From the NCBI RefSeq assembly GCF_007671725.1, contig NZ_VCNM01000002.1:310001-374000 (forward strand): a DNA stretch of 64,000 nt, in the 5' to 3' direction. The notes beneath the pieces were generated by a model. The model saw only the letters and a list, made by a program, of their open reading frames with translations. It did no database searches and was not told where the DNA came from. Shown here piece by piece: positions 8,559-16,927 of the stretch. The stretch comes from Halorubrum depositum (GTDB lineage Archaea > Halobacteriota > Halobacteria > Halobacteriales > Haloferacaceae). How positions within the stretch are numbered: position 1 is the first letter of the stretch; each line of letters starts with the position of its first letter. The position numbers and the translations under genes were made by a program.

Positions 8559-9680
8559 TCAGCGGACCGCCGCGTACGCCTCGCCCATCACGTCCAGCGC
8601 CTCACGGAGCTCGCTCTCGTCGGTCGCGTACGAGATCCGGGCGTGTCCCCGCCCGTGCTCGCCGAACGCCTCGCCCGGGACGACGATCACACCGCGGTCG
8701 ATACACTCGTCGACGAACCCATCCGGCACGCGGGGCATCGCGTAGAAGGCGCCCTGGGGCGTGGGGCAGTCGAGGCCAATCTCGTCGAACCCCTCCAGGA
8801 GCAGGTCGCGGCGGCGCTCGAAGGAGGCCGTCATCTCGTCGACGATCCCGCGGTCGCCCCGGAGGGCGCCCTCGGCCGCGTACTGGGCCGGGGCCGACGC
8901 GCAGGCCTGCGCGTACTGGTGGACGCGCAGCATGCGCTCGACGCGCTCGTCGGAGCCGTACACCCAGCCGAGCCGCCACCCGGTCATCGAGAACAGCTTC
9001 GAGGCGGAGTTGACGACGACGACGCTGTCGGTCTCCGCGAACTCCATCGGCGAGTAGTGCTCGCCGTCGAAGACGGTGTACTCGTACACCTCGTCGGAGA
9101 CGCAGAGCACGTCGTGCTCGTCGGCGATCCGCGCGAACTCCCGGATGTCCGCCTCGGAGGAGACCGCCCCGGTGGGGTTGCCGGGGGAGTTCACCACGAA
9201 CGCCGCGGTGTCCTCCGTGATGGCGTCCTCGACCGCGGCCGGGTCGATCGTGAGGTCGTCGCGGAGCGGGGCGGGCACGGGCTCGCCGCCCGCGAGCTTC
9301 GTCAGGGCGTCGTAGGAGACGAACCCCGGGTCCGGGATCACGACCTCGTCGCCCGCGCTCACGTGCGCCTCCAGCGCGACGTGGAGCGCCTCGCTCCCGC
9401 CCGCGGTGGCGATCACGTTCGCGGGGTCGAGGTCGACCCCCTGGTCCGCCCGGTGCTTCTCCGCGATCGCCTCCCGGAGCGACAGAATCCCCTTGTTCTC
9501 GGTGTAGGCGTCCGCCTTCCCGTCTTCGATCGCGTCGACGGCGGCCCGGCGCGCGTGTTCCGGCGTCGGGAAGTCGGGCTGTCCGAGCCCGAGGTTGATC
9601 GCGTCGTCGCCGGCCGCCTCGAACACCTCGCGGATCCCGCTGATGGAGATCCGCTCGACCCTGTCGGAGAAGTTCGGCAT
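8559..9680 (-). CDS. Class I/II pyridoxal-phosphate aminotransferase (aspartate aminotransferase-like)
   Basis: A 373-residue fold-type I PLP enzyme starting MPNFSDRVERISISGIREVFEAA. Landmarks are LGLGQPDFPTPEH, TENKGILSLREAIAEKH, the NSPGNPTGAV motif, SDEVYEYTVFDG, and SASKLFSMTGWRLGWV with the Schiff-base lysine. Members interconvert aspartate or aromatic amino acids with 2-oxoglutarate; the exact substrate cannot be set from sequence. An open frame continues upstream to 10628 but is antisense-like noise over the next gene. Confidence 0.93.
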   Translation of the reverse strand: MPNFSDRVERISISGIREVFEAAGDDAINLGLGQPDFPTPEHARRAAVDAIEDGKADAYTENKGILSLREAIAEKHRADQGVDLDPANVIATAGGSEALHVALEAHVSAGDEVVIPDPGFVSYDALTKLAGGEPVPAPLRDDLTIDPAAVEDAITEDTAAFVVNSPGNPTGAVSSEADIREFARIADEHDVLCVSDEVYEYTVFDGEHYSPMEFAETDSVVVVNSASKLFSMTGWRLGWVYGSDERVERMLRVHQYAQACASAPAQYAAEGALRGDRGIVDEMTASFERRRDLLLEGFDEIGLDCPTPQGAFYAMPRVPDGFVDECIDRGVIVVPGEAFGEHGRGHARISYATDESELREALDVMGEAYAAVR

Positions 9681-9787
9681 ACCCGTTCGGGGGCGCCGCC
9701 GGGAGTTAGTTCTTGTCACGTCGGCACGCTCGGTAGAGGAGGAGTAACCGCCGACAGCCGCCGACGCCGACAGCCGCCGACGCCCGC

Positions 9788-10840
9788 TCACCGCCGCCGG
9801 TCCCACACCGGCCGACGCCCCTCGCCGCCGGGGCCTCGGCGGAGCGTTCCGTCCTCGTCGACCGGGAGCGCGAACCGCCCGCGGAGCACGCTGAACACCT
9901 CGGTCGGCTCCGCCCGGAGCAGCGCCTCGTCGACCGCCCGGAGCCGGAACTGGGGTCGCCCCGGTCCCATCGGTACCTTGATCGACTCGATCAGCTCCCG
10001 GCCCACGAGGGCGCGTCGGTCGGCCGTGAGCTCCTGCCCGGGCGCGATCGCGACGCGGTCGGCGGGGTTCCCCTCGCCCCTCTCGCTCTCCTCGCCACCC
10101 TCGCTCCCCTCGCCGTCGACCCACCGCCGGAGGTCCCGGAACAGGTGGTCGTGCCGGGCGGCCAGCGCGATCAGCAGAGTCCGGTCGGTGACGGTCCCCG
10201 TCCGCCCGACCGCACCGTAGTCGAGGGCGTCGAGGACCGCGGCCACGTCGTCCGCGAACCGGTCGTCGAGGACCTCGCGCGCCGCGGCGAGCAGGCGGGT
10301 GCGCGAGGGCATCCCGACGGTCGCGGGCGTCGCGGCCTCGAACCGCGTCGTCACTGCACGGAGTGCCGCAGCAGTCCGCTCGCCCCCCGTCTCCGAGACG
10401 AGCGTTCGGTCCGCGCGCGGGCCGGCGACAGCGTCGACGCGGTCGGGCGTCGCGAACGCGAGCGAGCGCCCCGCGGCATCGGTCGGCAGGAGGCCGTCGG
10501 AGTCTCTCTCGCCCGCGATCACCCGGAGCTCGATCGACCCCTCCGCGACCGCCTCGGCGACGGCGGTTCCGAGGACGAACGCCCGTTCGAGCGCGTCGAC
10601 GGCGCTGGGCGGGCAGGCGACCCGCCACGGCGCGTCGTCGTCGGTCCGCTCGCGAGCCGCGAGGACGGACGGGAGCAGCCCGAGCGGGACGCCGACGGCG
10701 ACGACGCCGGACCGCCCCGCGAGCGCCGACTCGACCGCGTCGGCGAGCCCCTCGCCGTACTCGTCGATCGCGACGGCGACCTCCGAGGGCTCGATCGGAG
10801 GCTCGTCGGCGCCGTCACCGCCGCCCGTCGGGGGAACCAT
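9788..10840 (-). CDS. TbsP-like (DUF5821) haloarchaeal transcription regulator
   Basis: A 350-residue acidic protein. The N-terminal two thirds look like an alpha/beta sensor-like domain (VVAVGVPLGLLPSVLAARE near 45-63). The C-terminus has the layout of DUF5821/TbsP proteins: a helix run with LLIALAARHDHLFRDLRRWV, then a winged-helix-like ALVGRELIESIKVPMGPGRPQFRLR. TbsP is a regulator of sugar-metabolism genes in Haloferax, so DNA binding is likely. The HTH is interrupted by a low-complexity insert (GEGSEGGEESERGEG). Assignment is from remembered family features. Confidence 0.55.
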   Translation of the reverse strand: MVPPTGGGDGADEPPIEPSEVAVAIDEYGEGLADAVESALAGRSGVVAVGVPLGLLPSVLAARERTDDDAPWRVACPPSAVDALERAFVLGTAVAEAVAEGSIELRVIAGERDSDGLLPTDAAGRSLAFATPDRVDAVAGPRADRTLVSETGGERTAAALRAVTTRFEAATPATVGMPSRTRLLAAAREVLDDRFADDVAAVLDALDYGAVGRTGTVTDRTLLIALAARHDHLFRDLRRWVDGEGSEGGEESERGEGNPADRVAIAPGQELTADRRALVGRELIESIKVPMGPGRPQFRLRAVDEALLRAEPTEVFSVLRGRFALPVDEDGTLRRGPGGEGRRPVWDRRR

Positions 10841-10881
10841 ACGCTTCGTGGCGGCGGGATCGGAAAGAACGTTGCGCCGCC

Positions 10882-11622
10882 TCAGGGCGCCCGCGCGAAG
10901 ACAAGGTACCCGGTGTGGCCGACGCCCGCGGTGGAGGGGCGGGAGCCGCGCTCCGAGAACTCCATCTCGCGCTGGATCGTCTCCAGCGTCTCGATCCCGT
11001 CGAGGCCGGCCTCGCGGGCGGCGAGGACCGCCTCGCGGGTGCCCTCGACGAACGGGGAGTAGACGGCGAGACAGCCGCCCGAGACGAGCAGTTCGTCGGC
11101 GCGCTCGACGACGGCCGGCGCGTCGCCGGTGTCGAGCGTGAGGGCGTCGAACGGATCGCCCTCGGCGAGCGCGTCCAGCTCCTCGGTGAGGTCGCCGGTG
11201 CGGACCTCGACGCGGTCGGAAACCCCGGCGGTTTCCATGTTGGCGCGGGCGACGTCGGCGAACTCGGCGTCGACCTCGTAGGTCGTCACGTCGGCGCCGG
11301 CCCGGCCGAGGTAGGCGGCGAGGATCCCCGTGCCGGTGCCGGCGTCGAGGACGCGGTCGCCGCCCGACGCGCCTGTGTGGCCCATCACGAGCCCCACGTC
11401 GCGGGGCATCATCGGGGCTCCGGTGCGTTCGAGGTGGTTGAACAGGTCCGGGCCGCGGAGCTCGCGGACCGCGAAGGCGGTCCCGAGGTGCGTCTCGACC
11501 GTGTCGCCGCCCGCGACGTCCTCGGGGACCTCGAGCACGCCGAGGTCGGTGCCGAACTCCTCGCCCGGCCCCAGCAGGTACTCCCGGTCGTCGTGGACGA
11601 GCAGGTACGCGGCGTCGGTCAC
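10882..11622 (-). CDS. trmI: tRNA (adenine-N1)-methyltransferase, TrmI family
   Basis: A 246-residue SAM-dependent enzyme of the TrmI/Trm61 family, which in archaea methylates A57/A58 of tRNA. It has a short N-terminal beta domain (YLLVHDDREYLLGPGEEFGTDLG), GAPMMPRDVGLVMGHTG, then the Rossmann motif VLDAGTGTGILAAYLGRAG near residue 95 and the acidic motif post-I TTYEVDAEF. The D(A/P)LTLDTGD element near 145 is the family's active-site region. The start lies 10 bp behind the NAC gene stop, so the two form a translation-related operon. Confidence 0.93.
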   Translation of the reverse strand: MTDAAYLLVHDDREYLLGPGEEFGTDLGVLEVPEDVAGGDTVETHLGTAFAVRELRGPDLFNHLERTGAPMMPRDVGLVMGHTGASGGDRVLDAGTGTGILAAYLGRAGADVTTYEVDAEFADVARANMETAGVSDRVEVRTGDLTEELDALAEGDPFDALTLDTGDAPAVVERADELLVSGGCLAVYSPFVEGTREAVLAAREAGLDGIETLETIQREMEFSERGSRPSTAGVGHTGYLVFARAP

Positions 11623-11632
11623 GCCGGACCGG

Positions 11633-12043
11633 TCACTCCAGGGCCGCGATGGCGGCCGCGAGGTCGCCGTCGGCGTTCTCCAGGGCCTCGCGGGCCGTCG
11701 ACTGCGGGACGCCGGCGCGCTCGGCGACCAACGCCACGTCCTCGTCCGGGATCGCGTCGGTCACGCCCGCGTCGCGCTCCGTCGCGTCGACCGAGCCGTC
11801 GTCGCCCTCGACCGCCGAGGGGCCGCCGGCGCCCGCGTCGGCGACCTCTTCCGGGGAGCCGACGATCTGGTAGGTCTCCTGGCCCTGCGCGTCCATCTTG
11901 GTGACCTGGGCGCCGTCGAAGACGAGGTCGCCGTCGGCCGTCTCGATGACGACCCGCTCGGCGTCGAGCTCCTCGACGTCGATCCCCATCTGTTTCATCA
12001 TCTGTTTCATCTTCCGCGGGTTCATGCCGCCTCCTCCGAACAT
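11633..12043 (-). CDS. nac: Nascent polypeptide-associated complex protein (archaeal NAC alpha)
   Basis: A 136-residue ribosome-associated chaperone that shields emerging chains. It starts MFGGGGMNPRKMKQMMKQMG, the basic ribosome-binding start of archaeal NAC, followed by the NAC beta-barrel (ERVVIETADGDLVFDGAQVTKMDAQGQETYQIVG). The C-terminal about 45 residues form a UBA domain (DVALVAERAGVPQSTAREAL). The linker is acidic, as is usual in haloarchaea. An open frame continues to 12784 but is antisense to the next gene. Confidence 0.95.
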   Translation of the reverse strand: MFGGGGMNPRKMKQMMKQMGIDVEELDAERVVIETADGDLVFDGAQVTKMDAQGQETYQIVGSPEEVADAGAGGPSAVEGDDGSVDATERDAGVTDAIPDEDVALVAERAGVPQSTAREALENADGDLAAAIAALE

Positions 12044-12196
12044 ACCAGCGAGTTCGGCCGGACGACACAAAAAGGGTGGCGACACGGGACGACGCCCTCC
12101 TCGAGCGGCGGACGGAGGCGCCGCGACGGGCGAGCACGAGACGGCGAACGGCGCCGGGACGGCTGGGTTCATACGTCCCGAACCCCACCTGCCGGT

Positions 12197-12982
12197 ATGT
12201 ACCTCGCCGACCACACGTGGCCGGAGCTCGCAGAGCGGCTGTCGGAGGAGTCGATCGCGCTCGTCCCCCTCGGCTCCACCGAACAGCACGGCCCGCACCT
12301 CCCGCTGGCGACCGACCACCTCATCGCCGAGGCGCTCGCGAGCGCGGCCGCCGAGGAGACCGGCGTCGTCCGCACGCCGACGATCGACGTCGGGGTCAGC
12401 CCCCACCACCGCCAGTTCCCGGGGACGATGTGGGTCGACCCGCCCGAGTTCCGAGACTACGTGGAGGGGTTCACCCGCAACCTCGCGTACCACGGGATCG
12501 ACCGCGTCGTCTACGTGAACGCCCACGGCGGCAACGTCCAGCACCTCCGCGAGGTCGGCCGGCGGCTGCATCAGGACGGCACGACCTACGCGTTGGAGTG
12601 GATGTGGGACGAGTCGATCCCGGGGCTCGTCGACGAGCTGTTCGAGCACAACGGCCCCCACGCGGGCCCGAAGGAGACGGCGATGATCACCCACATCGCC
12701 CCGGAGCTCGTCCGCGAGGACCAGTTCGAGAACGCCCGCGACGACGGCCTGGTCCACCTCGACGACTCCGACGCGGTCGTCCACGGCGCCCGGACGTTCT
12801 ACGACTCGGTCGACAACTCCGCGAACGGCGCCTTCGGCGATCCGACCGACGTGACCCCCGAGAAGGCGGAGCGGCTGTTCGAGGCCGCGACCGACCAGCT
12901 CGTGCAGTTGGTGGGGTGGCTGGAGGCGCGCGACTCAGAGGAGCTGTTGCCGAAGGCGCGCGTCGAGTCGTCGCCGTACTGA
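12197..12982 (+). CDS. arfB: Creatininase-family amidohydrolase, ArfB-type
   Basis: A 261-residue metal-dependent hydrolase. Metal-binding segments are PLGSTEQHGPHLPLATDH (residues about 27-44), the NAHGGN motif near 112 and an EWMW segment with GPHAGPKETAMI near 155. In archaea the ArfB branch deformylates the first GTP-derived intermediate (FAPy) on the way to riboflavin and F420. Its closeness to mptE and folP suggests a pterin/deazaflavin neighbourhood. Related creatininases such as MftE share the fold, so ArfB activity is inferred. The start is the ATG at 12197, which opens the family's MYLADHTWPEL start. Confidence 0.8.
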   Translation: MYLADHTWPELAERLSEESIALVPLGSTEQHGPHLPLATDHLIAEALASAAAEETGVVRTPTIDVGVSPHHRQFPGTMWVDPPEFRDYVEGFTRNLAYHGIDRVVYVNAHGGNVQHLREVGRRLHQDGTTYALEWMWDESIPGLVDELFEHNGPHAGPKETAMITHIAPELVREDQFENARDDGLVHLDDSDAVVHGARTFYDSVDNSANGAFGDPTDVTPEKAERLFEAATDQLVQLVGWLEARDSEELLPKARVESSPY

Positions 12983-13001
12983 TCGCCGCCGAACCGTCGC
13001 C

Positions 13002-13709
13002 TCACTGATCGCCGCCCGACAGAATCGGGTCGAGCGCCGCGTCCGCACCCTCTCGCCGTCCGTCGAGGATCCCGAACCGCTCGCCGCGACGGCGCTCGAG
13101 CCACCGCAGCAGGCGGGCGGCCCAGTCGAGCTTCTTCGCCTTCGTCGGGCCGACGTCGGGATCGTCGAACTCCCATCCCGGAAACACCAGTCGCCCGGCG
13201 CCGACGTGGTCGGCGAGGAAGGCCGCGCGGTCGCCGTCGGTGAACCCGCCGGTGTTGACGACGGGCCCCGCCGGCGCCGCCTGCGTCGTTGCCAGCGTCC
13301 ACTCGCCGGCGAACCGCGGGAGCCACTCGCGGACCGCGGGGACGTTGTCGCCGTGGGCGTGGGCCGCGACCGGGACGCCCTCTCGCGTCAGCGCGGCCGC
13401 CGTCCCCGGGTTCTTGTCGAGGTCGGTCACCATGCAGTCCACTTCGACCCCCCGGTCGCGGAGGACGTCGGCGGCGGTCGACGCGGCGATGACGACGTCG
13501 GCGTCGCGGGCGAGGTCGACGTCGGCGGCGAGTCGCGGCGCGGCGCCCGCGACCGCGACGGTCGCGCCGCGCCAGTCGCCGAACCGGTCGAGCGGGAAGG
13601 GGGTCGCCAGCTCGGCGGCGACGTCCCGGGCGCGCTCGTCGGCCGCCCGCTCGAAGCCGAAGTCGGAGAGGATCGCCTCGTACGCCGGTTCGAACGCCTC
13701 GAAGTTCAC
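13002..13709 (-). CDS. mptE: Archaeal 6-hydroxymethylpterin pyrophosphokinase, MptE-type
   Basis: A 235-residue protein of the DUF115/MptE family, unrelated to bacterial FolK, that pyrophosphorylates 6-hydroxymethyl-7,8-dihydropterin. Visible elements are VAVAGAAPRL near residue 50, CMVTDLDKNPGTAAALTREG near 92 (the diagnostic 'vtDLD' segment), AHAHGDN near 117 and GGFTDGDRAAF near 153. It sits directly downstream of folP on the same strand with a 174-bp gap, so it supplies the substrate of the next enzyme. Confidence 0.88.
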   Translation of the reverse strand: MNFEAFEPAYEAILSDFGFERAADERARDVAAELATPFPLDRFGDWRGATVAVAGAAPRLAADVDLARDADVVIAASTAADVLRDRGVEVDCMVTDLDKNPGTAAALTREGVPVAAHAHGDNVPAVREWLPRFAGEWTLATTQAAPAGPVVNTGGFTDGDRAAFLADHVGAGRLVFPGWEFDDPDVGPTKAKKLDWAARLLRWLERRRGERFGILDGRREGADAALDPILSGGDQ

Positions 13710-13883
13710 ACCGTCTCACCCGGACTCGGGCGGCCGGATCGGTCTGCCCACCGCGGCGCCGCGCGGCGCCGCCGCTCGCGGTGTGGAATATGGTATGGGC
13801 CGGAGTAGCACAGAGTACCCCTACCCGCGTGCCCCTCCGGCGTCCGGTCGATGGGTTGTCTACACGACGGCATAAACTTTCTC

Positions 13884-15125
13884 TTACTTCCGGCCGGCGT
13901 CCGTCGTTTCGAGCGCGGCGTCGAGCGCGGCGGACGCGCCGGAAACCGCGGCCGTGAGCGCTGAGAGCCCGGACGGCGTACAGACCAGGATCCCCGCGGA
14001 GCCGGTCCCGTCGGCGCCGGACACGCCGCCGTCGGTCGCGGAGGGCGGGTCGGTGACCGCCGCGGTCGCCTCGTCGGCCCCCCCCGCGAGGGCGAACGCC
14101 GCGCCGTCGACGCCCGCTGTCTCGGCGGTCGCGGCCCGAAGCGCGCCGACGGCCGGCTCCGTGAGGCCGGTGAGCTCGTAGGTGCGAACGGCCGCGCTCC
14201 CGGAGACGTCGCGGTCGGCGCCGAGCCGGTCGAGGTGACGTTCCGCCTCCCGCGCGGTCGTCACGTCGAGCTCCTCGACGGCGACGTCGCCCGCGTCGCG
14301 GCCCGATCGGACTCGGTCGCGGGCGAACTCGGCGCCGACGAGCGCAGCGTCGCGGGTCTCCGCGACGTCGTGGGTGCGGATCACGTGGGCACCGCGCTCG
14401 ACCGCCATCGACGTGGCGGCCAGCGAGACGGGCAGCGCCTCCTCGGTGGTCCGCCCGGCGATCGTCTTGAGGAAGCTCTTGCGGTTGATCGAGACGAGCA
14501 GCGGCCGGCCGTACCCCCGGAACTCCCGGAGGCGGCGGAGCGTCTCCCGGTCGTCGGCGTGGGTCTTCGCCTCGGACCAGCCGCCGAAGGCGGGGTCGAG
14601 GATCGTCTTGTCGGTGAACCCGTTCATCGAGAGCGCCTCGTAGATGTCGTTTACGTCCTCGATGGCGCCCGGGCGCTCCAGATCGGGCGGCGAGGCCATC
14701 TTCGAGACGGCGGCGTCGTGTTCGCGGCAGACGCGGGGCATCTCGGGGTCCGCGAACCCGCAGATGTCGTTGACCATGTCGAAGCCGCGCGAGAGCGCCT
14801 CGTCGGCGACCTCATGGTAGCGGGTCTCGATCGACCAGACGGCGTCCCCCGAGGTCGACTCCAGCGCCTCGACCGCGGTGTCGAGGCGGTCCAGCTCCTG
14901 CTCGGCCGAGAGCACGTCGAGGTCCTTGTTGGCCGATTCGAGCCCGACGTCGACGACGTCGGCGCCCTCGCCGATCAGCTCCTCGTCGACGTACTCGGCG
15001 GCCTCGCCGGGGTCGTCGTACACGCTCGGGTCGTACGGCGACTCCGCGGAGACGTTGAGCACGCCCATGATCCGGGGCGGGTGGTCGTCGCCGATCCCGA
15101 GCCCCGCGGCGTCCACGTTTCGCAT
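13884..15125 (-). CDS. folP: Dihydropteroate synthase, divergent archaeal type with C-terminal extension
   Basis: A 413-residue protein with a TIM-barrel DHPS core: IMGVLNVSAESPYDPSVY near residue 19, NDICGF near 140, and RKSFLKTIAGR plus IRTHDVAETRDA late in the core. The usual GGESTRPG pterin/pyrophosphate loop is replaced by GLESANKDLDVL, as in archaeal DHPS-like proteins. Residues after about 285 form an extra Ala/Thr-rich domain absent from bacterial FolP. It joins the pterin pyrophosphate made by MptE to an arylamine. The upstream open frame to 16280 is not coding here; the conserved start is MRNVDAAGLGIGDDHPPRIM. Confidence 0.88.
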   Translation of the reverse strand: MRNVDAAGLGIGDDHPPRIMGVLNVSAESPYDPSVYDDPGEAAEYVDEELIGEGADVVDVGLESANKDLDVLSAEQELDRLDTAVEALESTSGDAVWSIETRYHEVADEALSRGFDMVNDICGFADPEMPRVCREHDAAVSKMASPPDLERPGAIEDVNDIYEALSMNGFTDKTILDPAFGGWSEAKTHADDRETLRRLREFRGYGRPLLVSINRKSFLKTIAGRTTEEALPVSLAATSMAVERGAHVIRTHDVAETRDAALVGAEFARDRVRSGRDAGDVAVEELDVTTAREAERHLDRLGADRDVSGSAAVRTYELTGLTEPAVGALRAATAETAGVDGAAFALAGGADEATAAVTDPPSATDGGVSGADGTGSAGILVCTPSGLSALTAAVSGASAALDAALETTDAGRK

Positions 15126-15299
15126 ACGTTCGCCACGGGCGCGAGCGACATAAACGGGGCGAGTACCCGACGCCCTCGCCGGGGAACGGCCAGGATCGGG
15201 ACGGGGGACCACCGCGGGCGAGTGCGATGAACCGCCGCGCCCCCGGTCGGACTCGGATGCGGGATTATACAACGCTGCACCGCGCAGGCAGAGACGTCG

Positions 15300-16151
15300 A
15301 TGTTCGAGCTCACCGACGCGTTCGTCCGTCTCGCCGGGACCTCCCCCGTGATACAGGCGCTCGCGGGGGGCGTCGTCATCGCCCTGATGAACCTCTTCGG
15401 GGCGTCGCTCGTCCTCGTCTGGCGGAACCCCTCCGAGCGGGCGCTCAACGGAATGCTCGGCTTCGCCGCCGGCGTCATGCTCGCCGCGGCGTTCACCAGC
15501 CTCATCATCCCCGGTATCGAGGAATACTCCGGCGGCAACCCGGTCCCGACGCTCGTCGGAGTGGGCCTCGGCGCGCTGTTCTTGGACCGGGCGGACGCGT
15601 TGGTCCCGCACGCCCACTACCTCCTGACCGGGACGCGACGGACGGACGCGGCGAAACCGAACGAGACGCTCCCCGTCAGCGATGAGCGACTGGCCGGGGT
15701 GGTCCTGTTCGTCCTGGCCATCACGCTGCACAACATGCCCGAGGGGCTGGCCGTCGGCGTCGGGTTCGGCGCGGCCGCGGGCGATCCGGCGCGGTTGGGG
15801 AGCGCGCTGTCGCTGATGCTCGCGATCGGGCTTCAGAACGTCCCCGAGGGGCTGGCCGTCTCCGTGGCGGCGATAAACGCCGGGCTCGATCGGCGGCTCT
15901 ACGCCGCGATCGCCGGGATCCGGGCCGGCGTCGTCGAGATCCCGCTGGCGGTGCTGGGCGCCGTCGCCGTGGGGACGGTCAGGCCGCTGCTGCCGTACAC
16001 GATGGGGTTCGCCGCGGGCGCGATGCTGTTCGTGATCTCCGACGAGATCATCCCCGAGACGCACAGGAGCGGCTACGAGCGCGTGTCGACGCTCGGGCTC
16101 ATGGCCGGCGTCGTCATCATGCTCTACCTGGACATCGCGTTGGCCGGGTAA
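15300..16151 (+). CDS. ZIP-family divalent metal transporter
   Basis: A 283-residue membrane protein with about eight hydrophobic helices. The two metal-site helices are intact: ITLHNMPEGLAVGVGFG near residue 140 and IGLQNVPEGLAVSV near 180, the HNxPEG and QNxPEG signatures of the ZIP/GufA/ZupT family. It imports zinc or similar ions into the cell. The first helix pair contains MNLFGASLVLVWRNPSERALNGMLGFAAG. Its 5' end is divergent from folP. Confidence 0.93.
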   Translation: MFELTDAFVRLAGTSPVIQALAGGVVIALMNLFGASLVLVWRNPSERALNGMLGFAAGVMLAAAFTSLIIPGIEEYSGGNPVPTLVGVGLGALFLDRADALVPHAHYLLTGTRRTDAAKPNETLPVSDERLAGVVLFVLAITLHNMPEGLAVGVGFGAAAGDPARLGSALSLMLAIGLQNVPEGLAVSVAAINAGLDRRLYAAIAGIRAGVVEIPLAVLGAVAVGTVRPLLPYTMGFAAGAMLFVISDEIIPETHRSGYERVSTLGLMAGVVIMLYLDIALAG

Positions 16152-16225
16152 CTCGGCCGGTCGACCGACCCGCGAGGTCTCCCCCCGCGACCGGATCGAA
16201 CCGCCCCCGTCCCGGCGTCGGTCCC

Positions 16226-16828
16226 CTACAGGTCGAACGCCAGTGAGTCGCCGACGGTGACCGCGTGCCGATCCGTCCACTCGTAGGGCACCTCAAGCAC
16301 GTAGCGGCCGGACCCCGGGTACCGCTGCTCGCTCCCGTCCTCTCCGGGACCGGGCGCCGGCGCGTTGTGGATCTCGACGATCGTCCCCTCGGCGTCGGCG
16401 TAGACGATGTCGATCCCGAACGCCATCTCGCGCATGACGAACGTCAGGTCGTCGCGGGACGACGGGAAGACGAACAGCATCCCGGCGTCCTCGGGGAGCC
16501 GCTCGGCGTCGCTGAGCCCGAGGAATCGCTGGTCGCCGGTCTCCGCGATCGCGGCGGTCACCGTTCCGAGGCGGTCGCCGTCGGGAGTGCGGGCCTCGAC
16601 GGCGGTCGCGTCGTAGTCGGCGTACGGACCCGACGGCCAGTCGTCCGCGGGGTCCGCGTCGCCGGCCCCGCCGCTATGGCTTCCGTCGTCACCGGTCCCG
16701 CCGCTATCGCTTCCTCCGTCGCCGTCGTCACCGGCCTCGTCGGTCGCGCTCGGTCCGACGCCCGCACAGCCGGCGAGGAGACCGATCGAGCCGACGCCGA
16801 ACGCGGTCAACAGTTCCCGGCGTCGCAT
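16226..16828 (-). CDS. DUF192 lipoprotein
   Basis: A 200-residue exported protein. It starts MRRRELLTAFGVG with a twin-arginine-like signal and a lipobox LLAGC, followed by a Gly/Asp/Ser-rich linker (about residues 24-65) typical of haloarchaeal lipoproteins. The C-terminal about 125 residues are DUF192: AETGDQRFLGLSDAERLPED, GMLFVFPSSRDDLTFVMREM and a final YVLEVPYEW. DUF192 proteins have no proven activity. It would be anchored on the outer face of the membrane. Confidence 0.92.
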   Translation of the reverse strand: MRRRELLTAFGVGSIGLLAGCAGVGPSATDEAGDDGDGGSDSGGTGDDGSHSGGAGDADPADDWPSGPYADYDATAVEARTPDGDRLGTVTAAIAETGDQRFLGLSDAERLPEDAGMLFVFPSSRDDLTFVMREMAFGIDIVYADAEGTIVEIHNAPAPGPGEDGSEQRYPGSGRYVLEVPYEWTDRHAVTVGDSLAFDL

Positions 16829-16927
16829 CGGCGGAGTTACGGGTCGCTCGCGTATATGCCCCCCGACCGGATCGCGGCGAGCCCTTCGAATCGAAACGCA
16901 CTTTGAACCGGTGCGCGCCGTTCCGGT

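Noticed and set aside
8520-10220. Long plus-strand open frame across the aminotransferase and TbsP-like genes
   Set aside because: Arginine-rich noise antisense to real genes in GC-rich DNA.
15126-16280. N-terminal extension of the folP frame
   Set aside because: It would be antisense to the ZIP gene and lacks DHPS content; the family start is at 15125.
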